Positions 19,802-31,000 of a DNA stretch of 64,000 bases are shown one piece after another. Where the stretch lies: NCBI RefSeq assembly GCF_932274485.2, contig NC_065882.2:7919390-7983389 (forward strand), given 5' to 3'. Each line of letters opens with the position of its first letter. Position 1 is the stretch's first letter. A program made the translations under genes and the position numbers. The notes under the pieces were generated by a model, which was not told the DNA's origin, made no database searches, and was given only the letters and a program-made list of their open reading frames with translations. This stretch comes from Patella vulgata. Its lineage: Eukaryota > Mollusca > Gastropoda > Patellidae.

Positions 19802-20260
19802 TTAAATGTCACCAGAAAAATTTCATAATTTTTTTTAAATTATGCAAGTAATTATAATGCATGTAATTATGTCAACATATCCTTTCCATAAATATAACAG
19901 GAACCCGAATGTCAATATTATCTGCAACAGGTAAATTTCAACCTTAGTAATTTCCGCCGTTCTCCGTGGGTAGTCGTAACTTTCCGTAAATAAACAATCT
20001 GTGACATCATTTTAGTCCTTCTGCTCATATTCTAGTCTATATTTGTATGAGCAGTAGGACTAAAATGATGTCACAGATTGTTTATTTACGGAAAGTTACG
20101 ACTACCCACGGAGAACGGCGGAAATTACTAAGGTTGAAATTTACCTGTTGCAGGAAATATTGACATTCGGATTCGTGTTATACCTACTATGGAAAGGATA
20201 TGTTGACAAAATTACTTGCATTATTTAAAAAATTTGAAGCCTTTCTGGTGACCTTTAATG
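19802..20260. repeat. Long near-perfect hairpin (about 220-nt arms, 16-nt loop)
   Basis: The arms 19802-20029 and 20046-20260 are inverted copies. The innermost 150 nt or so are almost identical, including TGGGTAGTCGTAACTTTCCG, TTGTTTATTTACGG and TTTTAGTCCT...CTGCTCATA. The outer 50 nt are more diverged. No open reading frame. Single-arm relatives are at 15455-16060. Confidence 0.9.
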
Positions 20261-20264
20261 TTGT

Positions 20265-21265
20265 TGTCCCCCGCCTTTCGAAGAAAGCAGGGGACTATTA
20301 AAATGGGTTCGTCCGTCTGTCTGTCTGTCCGTCTGTCTGTCCGTCTGTCCGTCCGTCCGTCTGTCTGTCCGTCACACTTTTTGGGACACAATAACTCTCT
20401 TCCTAATTGAGCTAGAATGTTCAAACTTGGTGTATGTGTTTATTAGGTCAATGCCTTGATGGAGTTCGAAGATGAGCATTTTCCGCTTAGGGTAAGCAGA
20501 GATAAGCAATTTGATTGGTTGATACTTTGGGGCACGATAACTCTCTTCCTAATTGAGCTAGAATGTTCAAACTTGGTGTATGTGTTGATTAGGTCAATGC
20601 CTTGTTTTATTTGTTCCCCGCCTTTCGAAGAAAGCAGGGGACTATTAAAATGGGTTCATCTGTCTGTCTGTCTGTCACACTTTTTGGGACACAATAACTC
20701 TCCTTCTAATTGACCTAGAATGTTCAAACTTGGTGTAGGTGTTTATTAGGTCAATGCCTTGATGGAGTTCGAAGATGAGCATTTTCGGCTTAGGGTAAGC
20801 AGAGATAAGCAATTTGATTGGTTGATGCTTTGGGACACGATAACTTTAGTTCTAATTAAGTGAGAGTGATGAAACTTGGTGTATAGTTTCATAACATCAA
20901 TACCTTGACTAAGTTCGATGATGAGAATTTTCTGCTTAGGCTAACGAGCAATAAGCATTTTGATTGGTCAAACTCTTCTTCTAATTGAGGTAGAATGTTT
21001 AAACTTGATGTAGATGTTCGTCTTGACTGAGTTCAATGATTAACATATTGAGCTAAAGCTAAGCAGAGATAAGCAATTTCCTGCTTTGGGACAAGATAAC
21101 TTTGATTCTATCTGATAGAGAGTGATGAAACTTAGTGTATAGTTGATAATCAGTTTGATTGCTTGATACTTTGGAAAAAAATAGATGTGCGATTAATTAA
21201 TATGTGTCATCTATTTATTTGGGGATTTCGGCGGGGGACATCAGCCTCACTGTTGGCTTGTTAAA
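20265..21265 (+). repeat. Composite repeat with CTGT/CCGT microsatellite
   Basis: CCCGCCTTTCGAAGAAAGCA occurs twice (about 20273 and 20617), each time followed by GGGTTCRTC and a CTGT/CCGT tract. Then come diverging repeats of ATAACTCTCTTCCTAATTGA and GAATGTTCAAACTTGGTGTA, about six weak copies to 21150. The region closes with GGCGGGGGACATCAGCC. No protein frame survives. The class is not recognised. Confidence 0.7.
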
Positions 21266-22594
21266 TTTAGATTTATATTTTATACTTTTCTAAATTTGTA
21301 TAACTTACTTACTTACTGTGCATGTAATAGTTGTTGTTCTTCATATATTAACTGATTAAAACACAGATTCTGTTTGGATCACCCTAATAGGTATTCAAAT
21401 TTTAGCATTTATCACTGTTCGTATATTTAAATACCGACAACTTCATCGGTTAAACAACAATATTAGTTTGTTTTTCTTTTGTTGTTACATTTTTCTGTTT
21501 TAAAGACAAACGTCCAGAAATGAATATTGTTCAAATTTTGCATTTGATATTATTGGTTTTGTTTTTTCTGTATTTTAAATTTTTTTGATTATTTTAGGTT
21601 TCATGACAATCTCACAAGCACCTGTATCGTGGAAAATCTCTTTTAAGATGTCACACTGAGCTATAATAGAGAATCGGTTTCAATTGAGTTATTTCCCCTG
21701 AATTAGAGAATCGGGTTCAGACCACTTATTTGATAATCTCACTTCATGTTATCGACTTCAAACATTATACTTTGGGTATGCTCAATTGTCAGTCCAGATT
21801 ATCCTGAATTGACGGGATTGCAATCGAGTTATAATTCTGTCACAGTTCTGTCAGTCCCGGCGACGTGGTGTGAGTAGAATCGTGATGTAATTAAACACAA
21901 AAAATATGTTTCGGCGGTCATGGTTGGTTGAGATATTATCTTAAGCATTCGACGCATGTGTTGTTAGGCGAAATCCCTTGTTTCACTCGATTGTCGCTAT
22001 TTTGGGGATTGAGATAATTCAATTCCGGAACATAAAACGGAGTATCCCCTTAGTCACAGCTTAGTGTTATTGTTAAAAGAGATTTTCCCTGTTAAAGGTA
22101 CCTGTAGACAATCTTGTTATAAAATAGATATATTTGTATGTTATTATTAAAAGGTCATACAAAAAAAATAATTTTGTTCTCGGGCATTCCCTTTCAAAAA
22201 TAAGATCCAAGTGCGAGTTTTTTATTTTTGTGTTTTTATTTGGTCAAAGAATCGGAGTGGCTATTTGACTTCACAAGAATATCAATTTTCAAGGTACTAC
22301 ATTTATATCATGTTTATAGGAATGTTTGATTATCCAGTTTAATTTATATGACTGTCCATAACAATTATCAGGGTTACATTACATACCTGATAATTGAGCC
22401 TATGGTACAATTATAATTCCTATAGCCTTGGTAAATATAAGCGTGTGGCAATAATGACTTTTGTTTTTTTTTAATAAAAACAATTGGGTTGTTCAGGCCT
22501 ATTTCAGTGATGCAGAAGAATCGGAGAACGAGGATATTTTTTGTCATGCCCTAATTTTAGTTTTAAAATAAAGGTTGTAGTGATAGTATATTTA
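21266..22594. other. Gene-free AT-rich spacer
   Basis: A short MITE-M end fragment (CTGATTAAAACACAGATTCT) lies at about 21351-21371. A dispersed block (AGGTCATACAAAAAAA to TTTGGTCAAAGAATCG, about 22150-22255) recurs at about 49085-49190 and 49858-49975. Nothing else was recognised. Confidence 0.5.
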
Positions 22595-24129
22595 TATACT
22601 ATTCAAAAAAAGTAGGGGATATTTGATTTTTAAGTGTTATTAAAGTCACCTAATGAAACTGACGAAGAAACAAATGACAAAATGAAATGAAGTTCACATT
22701 CATCGATTTATTCCAAATGATCGTTAGACTAAGTAAGGCACAGACTGACCATTATAAGGGTAAAATGATACCCGGGGTCAAACAGCAAAGTTACCACAGC
22801 ATCACAACCAAGTCAGTAACGGGTAAATCCTCCTCTGTTTGCCAAACAAGCATTGATCCGACGTGGCATACTCCTAATGAGACGTCTAAGGTCATTTTGG
22901 TCCAGATTGTCCCATTCCTGTTGCAACGCAGCAGCAAGTTCTTGGACATTGGCAGGACGTTGTTGACGTTTACGCAACCTCTGTCCAAGCATGTCCCAGA
23001 CATGCTCGATGGGGGAGAGGTCGGGACTCAGTGCTGGCCAAGGTAATGTGGTAATGTTCTGTTGTTGGAGGTAACCTGTAACGATCCTGGCCCTGTGACA
23101 TCTTGCGTTGTCATCCTGGAAGATGAAACGGCGGCCATGACGTCGTGCGAACGGCACAACATGGACTGCCAAGATGTTGTCCCGGTAGTACTGGCCTGTA
23201 ACACGCCCTGCAACAACATGTAAAGCCGTTCTTCCAGCAACAGTGATGCCTCCCCACACCATAACAGAACCACTCCCAAATCGATCATCTCTGATGACGT
23301 TAACGTCTTGGAAGCGCTCATTTCGACGACGCCACACCCTCCTACGTCTGTCCAAAAAATCAACAGTGAACTTTGACTCATCTGAAAACATCACATTGCT
23401 CCAGCGTCGATTATCCCAGTGTTGACGATCCCTACACCAACGACGTCTTGCCTGAATGTGATGATCTCTCAAATAAGGGATCACGCGAGGACGTCGGGCG
23501 CGAAGGTGACCCCTATGCAGTCGATTCCGAATCGTCTGGCCACTCACTCTCACACCAGTGTCTGTTTGAAGACGAGCGCTGATCTGATTTGCTGTGATGA
23601 CACGATTTCTCAAGGCCAAGGTACGGATAAATCGATCCTGGGCTTGAGTTGTCGCCCTTGGTCGACCTGAGCGTGGTCTGTCCTGTACAGATTGTGTATC
23701 ACGGTATCTGGACCATAGCCTGCTTATGACAGACTGAGAAACATTCATCGTCCGCGCCACAACCGCCTGTGTTGTGCCGATCTGTAGCATGCCAAGGGCA
23801 CGTAACCTTTCATTTTGGGTAAGCCGACGCATATCAAAATTTGTTTTCTGGTCACTAAAACAATTAAACTGATGTTTCCACCCTGGAATTCAATGCCACA
23901 ATGACTGTAACATTCAAAGTCAGAGTCGTGCAAATCTTGGGTTGGACCCCCATGATGATCCCAAGCATCACCTGCATTCCATGCGGTAGCTATTGGTGCG
24001 TTTGGGCGTCACATGTAACTGGAAATGTTTCTTCTGTTAGGTTCTATAGTGACTTTTTTCGTAGTCATTTGCATATTTTAGTATTATGCCCCCAAAATCA
24101 AATATCCCCTACTTTTTTTGAATAGTATA
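22595..24129 (-). mobile_element. Tc1/mariner-superfamily transposon, apparently complete
   Basis: Perfect 35-nt terminal inverted repeats begin TATACTATTCAAAAAAAGTA and continue GGGGATATTTGATT. They enclose 1.5 kb with one full transposase gene on the minus strand. The borders are TA, the Tc1/mariner target. The identical ends and open frame suggest a recent insertion. Lies between TECR and CFAP57. Confidence 0.95.
22813..23832 (-). CDS. Tc1-type DD34E transposase
   Basis: A single open frame of 339 residues. Residues about 5-110 form the paired-like DNA-binding region, with two helix-turn-helix stretches separated by GRPR (56-59). The catalytic triad is visible: D151 in FSDESKF, D241 in FQDDNARCH and E276 in SPIEHVWD, with exactly 34 residues between the last two. 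Also present are the usual VMVWGGI and PDLSPIEH blocks. The enzyme cuts and pastes the element at TA sites in the nucleus. The length matches working members of the family and no stop or frameshift is visible. Activity itself is not shown. Composition is more GC-rich than the surroundings, as expected for a recent arrival. Confidence 0.97.
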   Translation of the reverse strand: MRRLTQNERLRALGMLQIGTTQAVVARTMNVSQSVISRLWSRYRDTQSVQDRPRSGRPRATTQAQDRFIRTLALRNRVITANQISARLQTDTGVRVSGQTIRNRLHRGHLRARRPRVIPYLRDHHIQARRRWCRDRQHWDNRRWSNVMFSDESKFTVDFLDRRRRVWRRRNERFQDVNVIRDDRFGSGSVMVWGGITVAGRTALHVVAGRVTGQYYRDNILAVHVVPFARRHGRRFIFQDDNARCHRARIVTGYLQQQNITTLPWPALSPDLSPIEHVWDMLGQRLRKRQQRPANVQELAAALQQEWDNLDQNDLRRLIRSMPRRINACLANRGGFTRY

Positions 24130-24179
24130 TGATGTGTAGTTGATATTATACCAGTAATAAACAGTATACATATTCTGTT

Positions 24180-24715
24180 GTTTTTTCCCCTACGCGCCAG
24201 AGAATTATTGAAATAAAATTGAACCATATGTTAGTCCTGGAATGACCTAGTTTGTGTTGAGTGGATGTTAAACCCCATTTCTCTCCCTCTCTGGGGGGTT
24301 GGATGGCCAAATGGTTAGCATGTGCGTGCTGTATCATAAAGTCTGTCATTGAGTCGACTGGCATGGTTTCGAATCCCCGGTTGTTTGTGGCAAGGAGGGT
24401 CGCCTGTCCAACCTCGTGGGTTTTCTCCAGGTTCTCCGGTTTCCTCCCACTGCTAAAGACCCCTACGCGCAAGCGAATTATGTAAATAAAATTAAACCAT
24501 ATGTTAGTCCCGAAATGACCTAGTTTGTGTCAAGTGGACGTTAAACCCCATTTCTCTTCACAATCTCGTGGGTTTTCTCCGGGTCCTCCCACTGCTAAAG
24601 ACCCCTATGCGCCAGAGAATTATTGAAATAAAGTTGAACCATATGTTAGTCCTGGAATGACCTAGTTTGTGTCAAGTGGATGTTAAACTCCATTTCTCTC
24701 CCTCTCTCTGTTTTT
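24180..24715 (+). mobile_element. Three adjoining SINE-A copies
   Basis: A truncated copy (24185-24292), a full copy with head and G run (24293-24559) and another truncated copy (24560-24715), all in the same direction. Each ends in a GTTAAAC(C/T)CCATTTCTC-like tail. A later insertion appears to have landed in the tail of the earlier one. Confidence 0.85.
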
Positions 24716-25296
24716 TTATTTAAATTTTTTCTATTAAAGATATTTTTCGGGTGGTTATTTCCAATAAAAGTATGGCCAACTTGGTATATATTGAAAGTTT
24801 AGACACCCAATCTTACTAGAAAAATACTGGATTACCCGAAAACCACCCATGGGGCAAGCACTGGCCAAAATTGTCAGGGTATCACTAACTGGCAACCTGA
24901 CAGTTGTCTACCGGCTTATTGTGTGCAAGCTTGACTCAGGGAGCGGTTGTTATTTCTAGATGAAATGGTTAGGCGGTTTTGTGAACATTGAGGGGTGTCA
25001 ACGTACAAAATACCCTGCAATTAAATGGTGGAAAAAGAAGTTGATAGAAAATAATTAAGAATTTACTTAGGCCTCAATATGTATGGTAAATGTACAGTAA
25101 GTAATGATAAATACATTCTGAAAAATGCCCCCCCCCCCCCACAATGAAGCTAAGTTGACAGTCATTGCATCTAACAGCAGCTTATATTATAGCTATGGGT
25201 ATCCCAGGCGAATACAAATTTTTGATGGATTAATTAATTTGAATATGGTTTTAGTCCAAATATATCATCAAATCAGTTTGTATGCGGGAAGTATCT

Positions 25297-25485
25297 TTAA
25301 ACATACATTATGCAGGAGCTAAATCTGCCTATTGCAGGTTTTTCTTCATGCCTGAAATGTTATCTAAATTATTAATTACATTAACTGATCCAGGCCATAA
25401 TCAAATCTCGACGCCATCATTAGCCTGCGATCTTCAGTGGATTTGAATACATTTTGTGATGGATAATTTGACATAAAAATTGAAC
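25297..25485. mobile_element. TTAA MITE (family P1) fragment
   Basis: Starts TTAAACATACATTATGCAGG and keeps AGCTAAATCTGCCTATTGCA and GAAATGTTATCTAAATTATT, then fades near 25480. Confidence 0.65.
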
Positions 25486-25715
25486 ATCAAGACTTTTTTA
25501 ATTATACATGTATAACCAACATGAGGGATCTAGAGAACGTGCCTATTAACTCATGACAGTACCACAAATCTATTTGGGCTTACTGCTTGCAGAACTAGTT
25601 TATATCTCTTGCTAATTTCTTCCTGGATAAACAAATACTTACCTCATTGGGCTCAGTGTCTTACTCTGAAAGTTTATACTCCACAGAAAAGTGAAAGCAA
25701 TAGATGTTTTTAATC

Positions 25716-26135
25716 CAATCTGATTAAAACACAGATCCAATTTCGTTTCGTTTTTATAGTTCAAAATTTTGATTTTACTTGTCTTTACTACACTTGGATC
25801 TTGAAGCGTTGTTATTTAACTCATGTTCTGCTTGAAATGAGGGGTCAGCCAATCAAATGGTCTGTCGAATCAAGTGTTTGACCTTTTTTGCGCGGAACTG
25901 TGGGTAGACATTAGCGGCAATAGAAATCAAAACAAAGCAAAAGTAGATAAAAAATACATGGCGGTCCCTATTGGTTAATCGAATGACTGACGTAATGGGG
26001 TCAAATGTCGCTTGCTTGGTACCTGACGTCATAGAACGTGAACTCCCACTATAACTTGTTAGATCTACATGTAGTGTAGGCCATCGAAAGTATAAAATAC
26101 GAAACGAAATATAGATCTATATTTTAATTAGATTG
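25716..26135 (+). mobile_element. MITE-M copy 5 (full)
   Basis: Ends CAATCTGATT and AATTAGATTG, flanked by the exact 9-mer TTTTTAATC on both sides. At about 420 nt it is the longest copy; the extra internal sequence is near 25930-25990. Confidence 0.9.
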
Positions 26136-26239
26136 TTTTTAATCTGGACAGTAGCTTGATTTAGTAAGAGCAGGAGAAACCTTGAGCTGAATCAACTTAT
26201 GAAATTCATGTGGTGAGAGGTAAAGTTTGTGGACTGAGC

Positions 26240-26660
26240 TTCTGAGAGAGAGAAACGAGTTTTAACGTCCACTCGACACAAACCAGGTCATTTCAGAACT
26301 AACATACAGTTTCGCGTAGAAGTTGGAGGAAACCGGAGGATCCAGAGAAAAAACAAACGAGGTTGGACAAGTGACCCTATTCCTTGTCACGAACAAGCGG
26401 GGAATCAAAACCATGCCATTTGACTCAATGACAAACCTTATGATCTAAAGCATGTGTTATACCATTTGGCCATCCCCCATCCCACCCAAACCAGAAAGAC
26501 AGAGTTTAACATTCACTGACATAAGACAGGTGATTTCGGACATGACTAACATATATAGTACAGGTAAAAGCTGGGAATCGAAACCATGCCATTTGACTTA
26601 ACGACAGATCTTATAATCTATAGCACGCACCTTAGTGTTAGACCATTCACCTCCCCCCAA
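26240..26660 (-). mobile_element. Degraded SINE-A copies
   Basis: A minus-oriented copy (about 26243-26480) still shows ACGTCCACTCGACACAAACC, a GGAGGAAACCGGAGGA block and GGCCATC. A second, poorer one (about 26495-26655) repeats the GAATCGAAACCATGCCATTT block. Confidence 0.65.
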
Positions 26661-27109
26661 TAAAGACAGTGATAGTAAATTAACCAAAGAATCATTAAGA
26701 CTTTTCTAGTTTTATAGATTGATTTGTTTTATTAAATATTGTATATACGTACTAATACCTATATATGAATACATCACAGTAAATATGACTATAGTAATTA
26801 TAAATAATATGTATTTACAAATAATATACAAATAAACATCCAAAATATGGTTTAATAAGTTCCTTAATATCACAGATAATGTAAAAATATACAATAACCT
26901 TTTCAAAATATATTCAACCCTTGTTTTAGAAAAAAACATATAATGCTTAGATAAATTATATCATTCCAAAACTCGGTTTGTTTCACACATGCAGTGAATA
27001 ATAAAAAAAAGTTATCATACAGTAAAATCTTTCTATTAAATTTATGTTGGATAAATTATAGTAGTAAGAAGTAGCAAATGATATTACTGAGACTCAACAT
27101 TTGTTCCTT

Positions 27110-27400
27110 ATACGTAGAGTACTTCTACGTGGTCTTGATGGGCGACGTTTTTTTTTTAAATTTCAAAACTTAAATAATTATTTCAGTTTCCTGATGTACA
27201 AGGTCTTCATGAATGATGATTTCTTTAAAAAGTCAAATGTTTCCGGAAGTACGGGGTCTTGATGAATGACTATTTCTTTAAAAACTCAAAACTTGAATAA
27301 TTATTTCAGTTTTCCAATGTACGAGGTGTTGATATATAAATACCCACACAAGCCTCGTGAATGATGTTTTGTTTCAAATTTCAAAATTTAAATAATTATT
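27110..27400 (+). repeat. Degenerate tandem repeat, about 75-nt unit
   Basis: The blocks CTTGATGAATGA, TTTCTTTAAAAA, TTAAATAATTATTTCAGTTT and GATGTACAAGGTC recur three to four times. The frame open at 27361-27654 starts inside this repeat and is not considered a gene. Confidence 0.65.
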
Positions 27401-27654
27401 TCAATTTCTCTGATGTATTAAGAAATAAAACTTTAATAGGAGTTCATATATTAAGAAATAAAATTTTAAGAGGTGTTTACAAAGAAGAAAATTTAAATTG
27501 GTGTGGGTTGGCATCTGAATATTTAACAAGAGATTTGACGGAAAATTTATACTGCCAACATCAAAAAATGAGAATTAGATCAAGTTACTGTTATCCTTTT
27601 AAGTTTTCAAATTTCTTTACGGGTGTTGAACTTGAAGCACGCTTAACAATCTAA

Positions 27655-27995
27655 AATCATGTACGATCTGCATGAGAGAGAGAATTATCCTCAAGCAGTA
27701 TGAAATAATTTACCAAGTGCATTGAGAGAGAGAATTGTCCTCAAGCAGTTTAAAATCATGTATGATCTGCATGAGAGAGAGAATTATCCTCGAGCAGTTT
27801 AAAATCATGAACCATCTGCATAAGAGAGAATTATCCTCAGCAGCTTAAAATTATGTACGACCTGCATATGAGAGAATTATCCTCAAGCAGTTTAAAATTG
27901 TGTACGATCTGCATGAGAGAGAATTATCCTCAAGCAGTTTTAAATTGTGTACAATCTGCATGAGAAAGAATTATATTCGAACAGAATAAAATTAA
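27655..27995 (+). repeat. Minisatellite, about 48-nt unit, next to the CFAP57 3' end
   Basis: The unit AGAGAGAATTATCCTCAAGC plus AGTTTAAAATCATGTACGAT plus CTGCATG is repeated about seven times, with units losing one GA pair towards the right. It lies within 70 nt of the CFAP57 stop codon and may be transcribed in its 3' UTR. Confidence 0.85.
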
Positions 27996-28060
27996 TGAAA
28001 CTGTATCAAATTAAAAATCAAGTGAATTTCACGTAGTTTTAAAATCTATTTATAAATAAA

Positions 28061-31000
28061 TTAAGCCGCTCCTTGTATGGTCTGTACCGGTGGTAATCGG
28101 CCACCAGATGGCGGTCGAGATAGTGTTTCTATTTCCGAGATCTCGCGTCGTAATCTCTTCATCTCCATCTGCTGCATTTCAATTATCTTAACTTTTTCGT
28201 GTAGATCTTTTTCTATTAAAGCACTGGGTGCCTGGGATGTGATCAGCGCTAGTGTGGACGTGTCTGACTGTTTGTTACTCTTACTGTGTAGGCCCAGGGT
28301 GGCTTCTAGATCGTGAATCTGTGTACGAGAAATCTTTAATTCTCTTCGTAAATCGTTGATTTCTTTAATTAGGGATACATTTTCCTGGAGAAAAAAAAAA
28401 ATTAGTCAAATTTTGCTCGGACAGCACTTGAATTCCAACTGTCAAGGGTTCTTTAACATGCATGCCAAGGTGTACACGAGACATCAGTTTTTTTTGTCCC
28501 CTCCGAAAGACTAGATGCTGTTCCTTGCCAGGCCCTACGTCCTGCACCTCGACAGCGGAGGAACAACGCCAGGAAATCATGAGGCACTTTCTTAACCAAC
28601 ACTTCAGGTTAGCGAGCCAATGTCTTTCTCGCTGAGCCACTGACTCCCTTTAATTTATAGGGAGAGAGAGAAATGGGGTTTAACATCCACTTGACACAAA
28701 CTAGGTCATTGCGGGACTAACATATGGTTAAATTAGCAATGGGAGGAAACCGGAGGACCCGGAGTAAACCCACGAGGTTGGACAGGCGATCCTACTCCTT
28801 GTCACGTACAACCGGGGAATAGAAACCACGCCAGTTGACTCAATGACAGACTTTATGATACAGCATGCACGTGCTAACCATTCGGCCATCCAACCCCCCA
28901 TAATTTAAATAAATAAGACTATAATTACCTGCATAATACGGACATTATCTGCTTTATGAATTTCTGAATCTTTTTCCAATTTTTTGCGAAGTGAAGCAAC
29001 AGATCTCTCTAAATGTTCTCTCTGTCGACTGTATTCCTTCTGGATGTCTGCATCAACGCTAGCAGATTCCGTCTGAAAATATTCAAATCATTTAACAATT
29101 AATAGGAAATTATTCGTAGGGCGTTGCTTAATTCCCTTGCAAACTACAAACTCAATCCAAAAATGGTTCAATTCAGGTCAGTATTTACAAATGATGAATT
29201 GAAGATTTGTCAACGTTCGGCATCTTCTACAGATGATATAAACGGGATATAATCAAAACAAGCCAGTATCACCCATAATCTCCTCTATAATCTTTTGAAT
29301 CGACTGTATCGAAGTTGTAAGATTATATGCCATTAATAGTTTGATTTTGTTTTCGTATAACATTAAATAATTCATTTGAGTACAATTTAGTGTGAATAAA
29401 GCCATAAAAAATTTAAATATTGTCTGAAAAAATACAAACACTCGACTTTAATTTCAATATTCAATAGCCTTGATTAAGCTGTGAACAAAATTAAATATTG
29501 CAAGTACTTATGTGAATGACCATACGCAACATTAATACTATGATAACTGATTTTAATATTTCATGAGAGAGAGAGAGAGAGAGAGAGAGAGGGTTTAACA
29601 TCCACTTTACACAAACTAGGTCATTTCGGGACTAAAACATGGTTCAATTTTATTTCAATAATTCGCTAGCACGTAGAGGTCTTCAGCAGGAGGAAACCGG
29701 AGGACCTGGAGAAAACCCATGAGGTTGGATAGGCGACCCTACACCTTGACACGTACAACTGGGGAATCAAAACTACGCCAGTTGACTCAATGACAGACCT
29801 TATGATACAACGTGCTAGAACTAACCATTCAACCATCCACAACCCCGTCCCCCCACAATATTTCATGTACTTACGATGTCTTCCTGAACATGTTTTTGGT
29901 ATAAAGCTTTAATACTTTGTTTCAACATTTTTGGATCTTGAATATAACCAACACAATTATGTAAATCAGTCTTAAATCTTTTAATGTTCGCTTCTTTTTC
30001 TCGAACCTGTAAATAAAAGTTCATTAAAATATTAAAATCGTTCAGAAAAAAATATAAAAATTAAAATCATTCAGAAAAAAAAAAAAAAAAAAAAATTAAA
30101 ATCGTTCAGAAAAAAAATAAAATAATTAAAATCGTTCAGAAAAAAATTAAAATAATTAAAATCGTTCAGAAAAAATAAAAAAATTAAAATTGTTCAGAAA
30201 AAATAAAAAAATAAAAATCATTCAGAAAAAATAAAAAAATTAAAATCGTTCAGAAAAAATAATTAAAATCGTTCAGAAAAAATAAAAAAAATAAAAATCG
30301 TAATATTTCAAAAGCTTGTGCATTTGGATTTTTTAAAGTTTTAATAAAAATATATTACATAAATCTAAGCTACAAACACCTTACTTACATTTTGCCGTTC
30401 TCCAAACATCTCCTTTTCCGTAGCTTTAAGTTTTTGTCTAAGTTCAGTAATACTGAGTTCTTGTTGAGTCTTTGTTTTATCAAATCTTTCTAATTCACTT
30501 TCCATCTGAAATAATTATTTTATAGCTACAAACTTAGAATTTTGGTCTTATCGAAATGAAATGGGGTTGAATGTTGTCGTTTTCTGCATCGACTGGGGTA
30601 ATGAAGAAAGGTATATACTATACAGAGAGCTATGAGGGAAATTTTGCCCACTGCAATTGAATTCCAACTACGGTATCAAGGGTTCTTTTACGTGCACGCC
30701 AACATTTACAAACGATATCCTCTGTCCTGCACCACTGACAAGGGGGAAACAATGACAGGTGATACTGAGGATCTTTCTCAACCAATACTACCAGATTAGC
30801 AAACCAGGACCTTACTCAATGAGTCACAGCAGCTCCCCTTGTGTTAAATGTTATCTTACCTCCTGGATCTGTTCTTTCATTGTTTTTATGTCGTTCTCTC
30901 TCGGTTCAATCTGTTTCTTTAATTCCTTGATCTTATAATCTAACACAAACTTAAACTTCTCTAATTCCTGATTCTTTTTCTTCAAATCATAAATTCTCTT

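Noticed and set aside
20318-20375. CTGT/CCGT tract as a regulatory repeat
   Set aside because: It is a microsatellite inside a dispersed repeat that occurs twice in tandem; nothing links it to a gene.
22687-23670. Plus-strand open frames across the transposon
   Set aside because: Shadows of the minus-strand transposase gene.
27361-27654. 97-codon open frame on the plus strand
   Set aside because: It starts inside a degenerate tandem repeat, has AT-driven composition and no recognisable domain or splice context.
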